Source of the DNA: JBKPNZ01 sp046732895
GTDB lineage: Bacteria > Actinomycetota > Thermoleophilia > Solirubrobacterales > 70-9
DNA length: 28,514 nucleotides
Assembly: GCA_046732895.1 (NCBI GenBank)
Contig: JBKPNZ010000050.1
Span: 1 to 28,514, forward strand
Reading direction: 5' to 3'
Position numbers and translations under genes: made by a program. Below are positions 21,356-28,514 of this stretch, in pieces. The notes below the pieces were generated by a model that was given only the letters and a program-made list of their open reading frames with translations, made no database searches and had not been told where the DNA came from. The stretch's first letter is position 1; each line of letters starts with the position of its first letter.

Positions 21356-21826
21356 ATGAAGCGGTTTCGGTTTCTGGTAATAGGCGCGCTCGCTGTGGCC
21401 GCGGTGCTCGCGTTCCCGGGCTTCGCTAACGCTCAGAGCGGCCACTTCGTCGGCACGCAGACGTGCAGTGACATCGGAACGCAGGTCTCGTGCAGCGGCA
21501 AGGTCGCCGGCCTTGGAGGGACGACGTTCACGATCACCGTATCTGCCCAGGGCACGGCGTCGGTCACGTGCACAAACCCGGCCGGCAATGTCGCGCCAGG
21601 TCAGGCGTTCAGCTTCACGGCAGCGGGATCGTCCGGCCCATTCGCCACACCGAGGAACGGCCAGGCCCGCTACACGGTGACGACGAATGCGCCCTCGGCC
21701 CCAGCGGGTTCGTGTCCAAACCCGAAGTGGACTGCGACCGTGACGGACGTGGCATTCACGACCGCCACGATCAGTCTGTTCGAGGACTCAACCCTCTCCG
21801 ACCAGGTCACGGTTCCCGTCGGCTGA
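21356..21826 (+). CDS. Small secreted protein, unknown
   Basis: A 156-residue protein with a clear signal peptide: MKRFRF, then a hydrophobic core (LVIGALAVAAVLAFPG) and cleavage after ANA or AQS at ~25-28. The mature part is Thr/Ser/Ala/Gly-rich with alternating hydrophobic residues (TTFTITVSAQGTASVTC, FSFTAAG, WTATVTDVAFTTATISLFED), so probably a beta-sandwich. Four cysteines could make two disulfides. No family is recognised. It has its own promoter, a strong ribosome site, operator-like repeats and a terminator, so it is a single, well-expressed and probably regulated gene. Confidence 0.82.
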   Translation: MKRFRFLVIGALAVAAVLAFPGFANAQSGHFVGTQTCSDIGTQVSCSGKVAGLGGTTFTITVSAQGTASVTCTNPAGNVAPGQAFSFTAAGSSGPFATPRNGQARYTVTTNAPSAPAGSCPNPKWTATVTDVAFTTATISLFEDSTLSDQVTVPVG

Positions 21827-21850
21827 TCACGGCGAGGGACCAAGACCTCA

Positions 21851-21881
21851 GAAAGGCCCCGCTCTGGCGGGGCCTTTCCTT
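21851..21881. terminator. Intrinsic terminator
   Basis: GAAAGGCCCCGC (21851-21862), loop TCTG, GCGGGGCCTTTC (21867-21878), then CTT. A 12-bp perfect GC-rich stem between the secreted protein gene (ends 21826) and the end of msrA (21887); flanking A and T runs let it act in both directions. Confidence 0.85.
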
Positions 21882-21886
21882 AAGCC

Positions 21887-22393
21887 TCAGTTCCCGAGTA
21901 GGCTCGAGAACATCCCACCGCGCTCGCTGCGCTTCTGCAGGTAGCACTGGTGGTAGTCCTCGGCCATCCAGAAGCCGGTCGCCGGCTCGATCGTCGTGAC
22001 GATCGGCTGGCTGAAGCGCTGCTGCGCCTGTGCCTTCGACTTCGTGGCGATCTCGACCTGGTCCGGTGAGTGGGTGAAGATCACCGAGCGGTACTGCTCG
22101 CCGATGTCGGGGCCTTGCCGATTCATCTGGGTCGGGTCGTGGACGTCCCAGAACATGTTCACGAGGTCCTCGTAGGAGATCCGGTCGGGGTCGAAGGTGA
22201 CCTGCGTCACCTCGGCGTGGCCGGTGGTGCCGGAGCAGACCTGCTCGTAGGTGGGGTTGTCGACGTGACCGCCCTCGTAGCCCACGGCGGTCTCGATGAC
22301 GCCGGGGACGTCCTGGTACGCGGCCTCGACCTGCCAGAAGCAGCCGGCGCCGAACGTTGCCTTCTCGGTCTTGGTGCTGTTCGAATCGCTCAT
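21887..22393 (-). CDS. msrA: Peptide-methionine (S)-S-oxide reductase
   Basis: A 168-residue MsrA that reduces methionine-S-sulfoxide in proteins using thioredoxin. The catalytic Cys18 is in FGAGCFWQVE; GYEGGHVDNPTYEQVCSGTTGHAEV and PTQMNRQGPDIGEQYRSVIF are family signatures. A C-terminal Cys (DYHQCYLQK) may resolve the disulfide. The ATG at 22393 is chosen because it gives the normal length; the longer ORF to 23077 is antisense-frame fumC DNA. It lies 29 bp after fumC on the same strand, so it is likely co-transcribed. Cytosolic repair enzyme. Confidence 0.96.
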   Translation of the reverse strand: MSDSNSTKTEKATFGAGCFWQVEAAYQDVPGVIETAVGYEGGHVDNPTYEQVCSGTTGHAEVTQVTFDPDRISYEDLVNMFWDVHDPTQMNRQGPDIGEQYRSVIFTHSPDQVEIATKSKAQAQQRFSQPIVTTIEPATGFWMAEDYHQCYLQKRSERGGMFSSLLGN

Positions 22394-22422
22394 GTCTGTT
22401 GGTCCCGGAAGGGACTCCAACG

Positions 22423-23748
22423 TTACTCGTGCGGGCGAGCCATCTTGCGGTAGTCGAGGGCGCTCTCCAGCGTTTCCTCGTCGACTCCCATCTCGCGTGC
22501 GACCTCGCGCAGGGGCCGACCGGAGTCGGCCGCGGCCTTGACGATCTCGGTGCCGCGGTCGTAGCCGATGTGCGGGTTGAGCGCGGTCGCGGCGGCCAGC
22601 GTCGACTCGGCGTGGCGCTCGGTCATCTCGGTGTTCGCCTGGACGCCACTCACGCACTTCTCGTCGAGCAATCGCGAGGCCGAGGCGAGCAGCTTGATCG
22701 AGTCGAGGAGGTTGCGGGCGATCAGCGGCACCCGCACGTTCAGCTCGAACTGCCCCTGGGAGCCGGCGACGGTGATCGCCGCGTCGTTGCCGATCACCTG
22801 GTCGCCGACCTGGATCACGACCTCGGGAATGACCGGATTGACCTTGCCGGGCATGATCGACGAGCCCTTCTGCAGCTCGGGCAGGCGCAGCTCCGCCAGT
22901 CCGGCGCGTGGGCCGGAGCCCATCAGCGCGAGGTCGTTCGCGATCTTGATCAGGGACACGGCGACCACCTTGAGCGCTCCCGACAGCTCCACCAGGGCGT
23001 CCCGGTTTGCCTGAGCCTCGAAGCGATCGAGGGGTTCGGATATCTCCAGGCCGGTGTCCTCCGCCAGGAGGCGGCACACCTTCTCGGCGAACTCGCGGTG
23101 TGTGTTCAGACCCGTGCCGGTCGCGGTGCCGCCGAGCGGGATCTGGCCGACGCGGCGGAGGGTTCCCTCCACGCGCTCGATGCCCAGGCGAATCTGAGCG
23201 GCGAAGCCGCCGAACTCCTGGCCGAGCGTCACGGGCACGGCGTCCATCAGGTGCGTGCGGCCGGCCTTGACGTGATCGGCGAACTCGTCGGCCTTGGCCT
23301 CGAGCGCCTCGGCGAGCCCCTCCAGCGCGGGCAGCAGATCGTGCGTCACGTTTTCCAGCGCTGCCAGGTGGACGGCCGACGGAAAGACGTCGTTGGAGGA
23401 CTGGCCCATGTTCACGTGGTCGTTCGGGTGGGCCTCGTCGCCGGCCAGGTTCGCGATCACCTCGTTCGCGTTCGTGTTCGACGAGGTGCCCGAGCCCGTC
23501 TGGAACACGTCGATCGGAAACTGGTCGTCGTGCTCGCCGGCCGCCACCGCGTCGCCCGCCGCGGCGATCCGCTCCGCCAGCTCGGAATCCAGGAGGCCCA
23601 GCTCGCCGTTCGCCCTGGCGGCGGCGGCCTTCAGGCGGCCGAGCCAGCGCACTACCGTTACCGGCACCCGCTGGCCCGAGACGGGAAAGTTCTCGACCGC
23701 CTTGCGGGTCTCGCCGCCCCAGAGCTCGGTCTCGGTGTCAGTCGCCAT
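22423..23748 (-). CDS. fumC: Fumarate hydratase, class II
   Basis: A 441-residue fumarase interconverting fumarate and L-malate in the TCA cycle; a cytosolic homotetramer without an iron-sulfur cluster. FQTGSGTSSNTNANEV, NMGQSSNDVFPSAVH, the AGRTHLMDAVPVTLGQE block and the superfamily signature GSSIMPGKVNPVIPE are intact. The N-terminus is about 15-20 residues shorter than usual, starting next to ELWGGETRKAVENFPVSG. AGGAGGAG just upstream supports ATG 23748. It is followed by msrA after 29 bp. Confidence 0.96.
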   Translation of the reverse strand: MATDTETELWGGETRKAVENFPVSGQRVPVTVVRWLGRLKAAAARANGELGLLDSELAERIAAAGDAVAAGEHDDQFPIDVFQTGSGTSSNTNANEVIANLAGDEAHPNDHVNMGQSSNDVFPSAVHLAALENVTHDLLPALEGLAEALEAKADEFADHVKAGRTHLMDAVPVTLGQEFGGFAAQIRLGIERVEGTLRRVGQIPLGGTATGTGLNTHREFAEKVCRLLAEDTGLEISEPLDRFEAQANRDALVELSGALKVVAVSLIKIANDLALMGSGPRAGLAELRLPELQKGSSIMPGKVNPVIPEVVIQVGDQVIGNDAAITVAGSQGQFELNVRVPLIARNLLDSIKLLASASRLLDEKCVSGVQANTEMTERHAESTLAAATALNPHIGYDRGTEIVKAAADSGRPLREVAREMGVDEETLESALDYRKMARPHE

Positions 23749-23796
23749 CGCTCCTCCTGGTTGCCATTCGTCCTCCTGAACGCTACCGCGCGGCCA

Positions 23797-24291
23797 TCAG
23801 CCGCCGGCCTGGCCGGCGGCGAAGCCCTGCCCGAAGCCGCGGCTGAACTGCGGCGGCAGCGCTTGACCTCCGGGAGCGAACCGAGCAGCGGTTTCGAGGC
23901 GCCGCACGAGATCCTGGTGGATGCCACCGGTGCTGTCGGCCGCCTGCTCGATCACACCGACGAGGTAGCCGAGCTCGACCGGTGCCGGTCCGGCGGGGTC
24001 GTGGCGCCCCTGGGCGTTGAGGCGTGTGGCTGCGGCGATCATCGACTTGCCCACGTCGGCGATCTCCCCCGCTCCCTGCTCCTCGACGAGGCAGTCACCG
24101 ATCGCCACCGACCCGTCGAGGCGAACGTCGGCTGGCGCCGCCTCGAGCGCGTGGAGGTAGGTCCCGGGGCCTGACAGGCACGCCTCGGGAGTGTCCGGCG
24201 ATCCGCTCGAGCCACACCCGGTCACAGCGCTGAGGGCGGCCGCGGCAAGGAGGGGAATCGACCACCGCTTCGCGGCCCCGGCGCGAGTCAA
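23797..24291 (-). CDS. Lipoprotein, unknown function
   Basis: A 164-residue protein from the TTG at 24291, which overlaps the SDR stop (TTGA). The signal is RAGAAKRW, then IPLLAAAALSAVTGC; the lipobox VTGC would be lipidated at Cys. The mature part has two further cysteines (EACLSG and GDCLVEE), a helical stretch and a Gly/Gln-rich tail (RGFGQGFAAGQAGG). The family is not recognised. Anchored on the outer face of the cytoplasmic membrane. Starting at the earlier ATG (24324) would add 11 basic residues; coupling to the SDR gene favours the TTG. Confidence 0.7.
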   Translation of the reverse strand: MTRAGAAKRWSIPLLAAAALSAVTGCGSSGSPDTPEACLSGPGTYLHALEAAPADVRLDGSVAIGDCLVEEQGAGEIADVGKSMIAAATRLNAQGRHDPAGPAPVELGYLVGVIEQAADSTGGIHQDLVRRLETAARFAPGGQALPPQFSRGFGQGFAAGQAGG

Positions 24292-25118
24292 TCGACCGCC
24301 GTGGCGGTGCCGACGGCGCGCCACGCCTCAAGCTCCTCGCGGACACGGTCGAGCCGGCTCGAGATGTTCCCGATCGCATCCTCGCCGAGGACCAGGCGCA
24401 GCGGCGGATCGTCGGAGTCGAGGGCGGTGAGAATCGCCTGCGCAGCCTTCGCCGGGTCGCCAGCCTGAAGGCCGTGGTTGTCGCGCACGTAGTTGCGCGT
24501 CGGTCCGACCGTGTCCGCGTATTCCTCCATCGGTTCCGACATGTAGGCGGCGCCAGGGCGAAAGAGGCCGGTCCGAAAGGCGCCGGGCTCGACGATCAGC
24601 GTCCGGATGCCGAACGGCGCGACCTCCTCCTGCAGGGTCTCCGTGAGGCCCTCGAGCGCAAACTTGGTCGCGCAGTAGGCGCCGAACCCGGCGGCCGTGA
24701 CCTGCCCGCCGACGCTGGACATCTGAACGATGGCTCCGCTCTCCTGCGCGCGCATGTGAGGCAGGACCGCCCGCGTGAGGGCGGCGGGCGCGAAGAAGTG
24801 GAGGTCGAAGAGCGAGCGCAGCTCCTCGTCCGTCGTCTCCTCGACGGCGCCGACCTGCGTGCGGCCGGCATTGTTGACGAGGACATCGATGCGCCCGAAC
24901 CGCTCGATCGCCCCCGCGACGGCGGCCTCGCGCTGCCCTGCATCCGTCACGTCCATGGCCACGCTGTGCACGTGCTCGCCGGCATCAAGGTCGGCGAGCG
25001 CGCCGGTGGACCGGGAGGCGGCGACGACGAATTCGCCACGGCCGACGACCGCCTCGGCGATGGCGCGACCAAATCCGCTCGAGGCGCCGGTGATGAGCCA
25101 GACGCGATCCGCGTTCAT
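24288..25118 (-). CDS. Short-chain dehydrogenase/reductase
   Basis: A 276-residue classical SDR. The cofactor motif TGASSGFG is at 10-17, NNAG at 82-85, the catalytic Ser is at 134/135 (MSSVGG), and Tyr148 and Lys152 (YCATK) complete the triad. The ATG at 25118 gives the proper N-terminus; an earlier one at 25175 adds 19 unrelated residues. The sequence PGAFRTGLFRPGAAYM suggests the oxidoreductase subgroup acting on ketones or aldehydes. Substrate unknown. It is coupled to the lipoprotein gene by TTGA and divergent from the exchanger gene over 71 bp. Confidence 0.93.
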   Translation of the reverse strand: MNADRVWLITGASSGFGRAIAEAVVGRGEFVVAASRSTGALADLDAGEHVHSVAMDVTDAGQREAAVAGAIERFGRIDVLVNNAGRTQVGAVEETTDEELRSLFDLHFFAPAALTRAVLPHMRAQESGAIVQMSSVGGQVTAAGFGAYCATKFALEGLTETLQEEVAPFGIRTLIVEPGAFRTGLFRPGAAYMSEPMEEYADTVGPTRNYVRDNHGLQAGDPAKAAQAILTALDSDDPPLRLVLGEDAIGNISSRLDRVREELEAWRAVGTATAVD

Positions 25119-25189
25119 GGCGGGAGTATCGCGGAGGCCGTCGCCCGGCATTCCCGCACTCCGGCAGGCCCGCATGAGAGGCTGCCGCG

Positions 25190-26242
25190 ATGCGCCCCAG
25201 CGAGCGGATCATCCTCGGCGTGACCGCGGCGGTCACGGCGCTCGCGGGTGTCCTTCATTTCGCCGACGCGCCTGCGCTCGCGACCTTCGGCGTCGCGACG
25301 CTGGCCCTGGCCGGGCTCGCGTGGGTGGTGGCCACGGCGACCGAGGCCGTCGGGGAGCGCTTCGGCCCCGGCGTCACCGGCCTGCTGCAGTCCACCCTGG
25401 GCAACCTGCCGGAGTTCTTCATCGTCGTCTTCGCGCTGAGTGCCGGCGAGGTCGTCGTCGCGCAGACGTCGCTCATCGGGTCGATCTTCGCCAACGCCCT
25501 CCTCGTCCTCGGCGCGGTCCTCGTCGTGGGCGGCCACCGGTCCGACGACGGGATCATGCGCTTCTCAACCCGCCTGCCGAACGACACGGCGACGCTGCTC
25601 CTGCTCGCCGTCTTCATCATCGTGGCGGTCGGTCTCTCGCTCTCGTCGTCGGACAAGGCGAGCACTCACATCACCACGATCTCGGCCGTCGGCGCCGTAT
25701 GCATCCTCGCCGTCTACGTGGCGTGGGTCATTCCCTACACGCGCTCCGACGCCCTTGCCATCCCACGCGCGGAAGACGCTCCTGCGAGGCCGTTCGGCAC
25801 CGCGATCGTGATGCTTGGGCTCGCAGGCGTCGCGGCGGCGTTCGTCTCCGATTGGTTCATCGACGCGCTCGGTCCCGCGCTCGAGAAGCTCGGGGTGTCG
25901 AGGGCATTTGCCGGGATCGTGATCGTCGCCATCGCGGGCAACGCGGTCGAGAACGTCACCGGCATCGTGCTCGCGGCGAAGGGGCACTCGGACCTCGCGA
26001 TCTCGGTCGTCAAGAACTCCGTCGCCCAGATCGCCGCATTCCTCTTCCCCGCGCTGATCCTGGTTTCGCTGATGTTCACGAACCACCTCACGTTCGAGCT
26101 CGCCCCGATCTACATCGGCGCCCTGCTGCTGACCGCGCTGGTCGTCTGGCAGGTGACCGGCGACGGCGAGGCCTATGCGTATGAGGGCTGGGCCCTGATC
26201 GCGCTGTACGTGATCCTGGCGACGTTTGCCCTTTACGAGTAG
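25190..26242 (+). CDS. Calcium/proton exchanger (CaCA family, CAX type)
   Basis: A 350-residue membrane protein with about 11 helices in two homologous halves. The first alpha repeat is GLLQSTLGNLPEFFIVVFALSAGEVVVAQTSLIGSIFANALLVLG (residues ~63-107). The second is AGNAVENVTGIVLAAKGHSDLAISVVKNSVAQIAAFLFP. The acidic residues in GNLPE and GNAVE bind Ca2+. It exports Ca2+ or another cation in exchange for protons. The second repeat reads NSVAQIAAF where many homologs have SSxQIAxF, a mild variation. Start ATG 25190. Likely a single gene. Confidence 0.93.
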   Translation: MRPSERIILGVTAAVTALAGVLHFADAPALATFGVATLALAGLAWVVATATEAVGERFGPGVTGLLQSTLGNLPEFFIVVFALSAGEVVVAQTSLIGSIFANALLVLGAVLVVGGHRSDDGIMRFSTRLPNDTATLLLLAVFIIVAVGLSLSSSDKASTHITTISAVGAVCILAVYVAWVIPYTRSDALAIPRAEDAPARPFGTAIVMLGLAGVAAAFVSDWFIDALGPALEKLGVSRAFAGIVIVAIAGNAVENVTGIVLAAKGHSDLAISVVKNSVAQIAAFLFPALILVSLMFTNHLTFELAPIYIGALLLTALVVWQVTGDGEAYAYEGWALIALYVILATFALYE

Positions 26243-26288
26243 GGCTGAGCTCCGGCCGATTCGCCGGGCATTGGCAGAATCACCCTGG

Positions 26289-28514
26289 ATGCCCGGATTC
26301 ACGCCAGTCGACCCGAAGCAGAGCTTTCCCGAGCTCGAGGAGCGCGTGCTCGCGCGCTGGCGGGAGCACGACGTGTTCGCCCGCTCGCTCGCGAACCGCA
26401 CGGGCGCCGAGACCTGGAGCTTCTACGAGGGGCCGCCGACGGCCAACGGCAAGCCGGGTTCGCATCACGTGCTGGCGCGCGTCTTCAAGGACATCTATCC
26501 CCGCTACCGCACGATGCGCGGCTACCGGGTGCCGCGCAAGGGCGGCTGGGACTGCCACGGCCTGCCGGTCGAGCTCGAGGTCGAGCGCGCCCTCGGGATC
26601 TCGTCGAAGGCCGAGATCGAGGCCTATGGCATCGCCGAGTTCAACCAGCGTTGCCGCGAGTCGGTCTTCGCCTACGTCGAGGACTGGAATCGCCTGACCG
26701 AGCGCATCGGCTTCTGGATCGATCTCGACGACGCCTACCACACGCTCACCAACGACTACATCGAGTCGGTCTGGTGGTCGCTGCGCAAGGTCTGGGACGA
26801 CGGGCGCCTCTACAAGGGCCACAAGGTCGTGCCCTACTGCCCACGCTGCGGCACCGCCCTCTCCTCGCACGAGGTCGCCCAGGGCTACGAGGACGTCGAG
26901 GATCCATCCGTCTACGTGAAGCTTCCGGTGAGGGGGGCGCCCGACTCGTCGCCCATCGAGGCGGGCGACAAGCTGGTCGTCTGGACCACAACGCCCTGGA
27001 CGCTCATCACCAACGCCGCTGTCGCCGTCGGCCCGGAGATCGAGTACGTCCGGGCGAGGCCGCCGGGTTCCGAGGAGGTCTTCATCGTCGCGCGGGCGAG
27101 GGTCGAGGCGGTGCTCGGCGAGGGGGCCGAGATCCTGTCTCACTTCCCGGGCTCGGGCCTCGCGGGCGCGGCATATGAGCCGCCCTTCTCCTACATCAGC
27201 GATTACGGCCCGCGCGGTCACACCGTGCTCGAGGCGGACTTCGTCACGACCGAGGACGGCACCGGGCTTGTCCACACGGCGATCGCCTTCGGCGAGGACG
27301 ACTTCCGGCTGGGCGAGGAGTACGGGATCACCCTGCAGAATCCGGTGAAGCTCGACGGCACCTTCGACGAGCGCATCACCGACTTCGAAGGCATGTCCGT
27401 GAAGGACGCCGACCCGAAGATCATCGAGGCCCTGCGAGCCAACGGGAAGCTGCTGCGCGCCGAGACGATCGAGCACGCCTATCCGCACTGCTGGCGCTGC
27501 GGGACGCCGCTCCTCTACTACGCGAAGTCGAGCTGGTACGTGCGGACCACCGATGTGCGCGACCGCTTGCTCGCCGAGAACGAAAGGATCGGCTGGCAGC
27601 CCGAGCACATCAAGCATGGGCGGTTCGGCAAGTGGCTCGAGGGCAATCAGGACTGGGCGCTCTCGCGTGAGCGCTACTGGGGCACGCCGCTGCCGATCTG
27701 GGAATGCGAGGCCGCCGAGTGCGAGGAGCGCTTCTGCGCGGGGTCGGTGGCCGAGCTGCGCGAGCGGGGCGGCGACGTGCCCGAGGACCTGCATCGCCCG
27801 TACATCGACGACGTCACCCTGAACTGCGAGGCGTGCGGGGGCAAGATGCGCCGCGTCGTCGAGACCATCGACGCCTGGTGGGACTCGGGATCGATGCCGT
27901 TCGCCCAGTTCCACCATCCGTTCGAGAACTCGGAGCTCTTCGAGGAGCGCTTTCCCGCGGACTACATCTGTGAAGGCGTCGATCAGACGCGCGGCTGGTT
28001 CTACTCGCTGCTCGCGGTCTCGGTTCTCGCCTTCGATCAGACGAGCTACCTGAACTGCGTCTGCCTCGGGCTCATTGCGGACCCGGAGGGCAAGAAGATG
28101 TCGAAGAGCCTCGGGAACATCGTCGACCCCTGGGACGTGATCACAAGCCATGGCGCCGATGCCTTCCGCTGGTACTACCTGACGGCCCAGCAGCCGTGGG
28201 CCGGCTACCGCTTTTCGGTCGAGTCGCTGGGGGATGCCGTCGGTGGGTTCTTCACCACACTCTGGAATACGTACTCGTTCTGGGTGCTCTACGCGAATGC
28301 CGAGGGGCTCGATCCCGCAACGGGATTTGAGCTCCCGGCGGCTGAAGAGCGAACCGAGCTCGACCGCTGGGCGCTTTCACGGCTCCAGACCGTTACCGAC
28401 GAGGTGATCCGGGACATGGACGCCTATGACTCCACCGCCGCCGGCCGGGCGATCTCCGACTACGTGGAGGAGCTCTCGAACTGGTACGTGCGCCTCTCGC
28501 GCCGTCGCTTCTGG
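26289..28514 (+). CDS. ileS: Isoleucyl-tRNA synthetase, type 2, with an altered HIGH motif (partial, 3' end missing)
   Basis: 742 codons are present; the window ends inside the anticodon-binding domain. The HIGH position reads GSHH at residues 57-60 (NGKPGSHHVLAR), and KMSKS is at 603-607 (GKKMSKSLGN). CP1 editing shows WTTTPWTLITNAA. Zinc-type cysteine pairs are CPRCG, CWRCG and CEACG. The sequence follows the IleRS2 (eukaryote-like) subtype, which is mupirocin-resistant. Some IleRS2 have GxHH in place of HxxH, linked in published work to much higher resistance. The start ATG 26289 sits 46 bp after the exchanger. It charges tRNA-Ile and edits valine. Confidence 0.96.
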   Translation, partial: MPGFTPVDPKQSFPELEERVLARWREHDVFARSLANRTGAETWSFYEGPPTANGKPGSHHVLARVFKDIYPRYRTMRGYRVPRKGGWDCHGLPVELEVERALGISSKAEIEAYGIAEFNQRCRESVFAYVEDWNRLTERIGFWIDLDDAYHTLTNDYIESVWWSLRKVWDDGRLYKGHKVVPYCPRCGTALSSHEVAQGYEDVEDPSVYVKLPVRGAPDSSPIEAGDKLVVWTTTPWTLITNAAVAVGPEIEYVRARPPGSEEVFIVARARVEAVLGEGAEILSHFPGSGLAGAAYEPPFSYISDYGPRGHTVLEADFVTTEDGTGLVHTAIAFGEDDFRLGEEYGITLQNPVKLDGTFDERITDFEGMSVKDADPKIIEALRANGKLLRAETIEHAYPHCWRCGTPLLYYAKSSWYVRTTDVRDRLLAENERIGWQPEHIKHGRFGKWLEGNQDWALSRERYWGTPLPIWECEAAECEERFCAGSVAELRERGGDVPEDLHRPYIDDVTLNCEACGGKMRRVVETIDAWWDSGSMPFAQFHHPFENSELFEERFPADYICEGVDQTRGWFYSLLAVSVLAFDQTSYLNCVCLGLIADPEGKKMSKSLGNIVDPWDVITSHGADAFRWYYLTAQQPWAGYRFSVESLGDAVGGFFTTLWNTYSFWVLYANAEGLDPATGFELPAAEERTELDRWALSRLQTVTDEVIRDMDAYDSTAAGRAISDYVEELSNWYVRLSRRRFW

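Noticed and set aside
8366..22523. 18-bp exact repeat at 8366-8383 and 22506-22523
   Set aside because: One copy is coding sequence in fumC and the other is non-coding beside a hairpin; no shared context, probably coincidence in GC-rich DNA.
22357..24174. 605-aa plus-strand open frame
   Set aside because: It is antisense to fumC and the lipoprotein gene, both strongly supported, and its product is low-complexity with no family pattern; a GC-rich shadow frame.
26280..28151. 623-aa minus-strand open frame
   Set aside because: Antisense to ileS, whose motifs are unmistakable.
1..28514. tRNA, rRNA, CRISPR array, transposase or integrase
   Set aside because: No cloverleaf with a GGTTCGA arm, no regularly spaced repeats and no recombinase motifs were found.

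Overview
The window is high-GC DNA, most likely from an actinobacterium and probably from the class Thermoleophilia (Solirubrobacterales/Gaiellales-like). This rests on RTX-type repeats ending in Cys-rich tails, a zinc-finger anti-sigma-type small protein, a type-2 isoleucyl-tRNA synthetase, frequent 4-bp stop/start overlaps and TTG/GTG starts. The assignment is inferred from gene style, not from a marker gene. No rRNA, tRNA or CRISPR array was seen.

Positions 1-21,830 look like an accessory stress and redox region. On the left are a secreted RTX-like protein, a broken acyl-CoA dehydrogenase remnant, a USP-like protein, and an OsmC-like/DUF488 pair. Next comes a minus-strand operon: an unknown family protein (here called family X, copy A), a small unknown protein, a GH15 glycosidase and a membrane protein. 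It faces a plus-strand GreA-like/ECF sigma/USP-like operon. Further on are a minus-strand operon (FAD reductase, transaldolase, GTP cyclohydrolase I) divergent from a patatin-like lipase, then a small protein with a ZAS zinc finger, then universal stress protein plus OsmC. A NarL-type histidine kinase/response regulator pair sits in the middle, beside divergent copies B and C of family X. Copy C leads an operon with a reduced ferredoxin, a frameshifted membrane protein and a frameshifted hemerythrin. A stand-alone A2-type cytochrome oxidase subunit I, a beta-propeller fragment, a winged-helix regulator and a small secreted protein end the region at a strong terminator.

Positions 21,887-28,514 look like conserved chromosome: msrA, fumC, a lipoprotein, an SDR, a Ca2+/H+ exchanger and the first 742 codons of ileS. 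Codons here are more uniformly G/C-ending and I saw no broken genes.

The main discovery is an 18-bp palindrome, ATGGG-N8-CCCAT. It occurs four times perfectly (13151, 16642, 16677, 18399) and once at 9/10 (6213), with weaker copies at 6637 and 13038. All lie in gaps in front of the USP/OsmC, family X, ferredoxin/hemerythrin, oxidase and GreA/ECF operons. The GGG-N8-CCC spacing is that of the box bound by the NarL-family regulator DosR of mycobacteria, and a NarL-type two-component pair lies among the sites. I infer a DosR-like hypoxia or energy-stress regulon with a previously undescribed protein family as a recurrent member.
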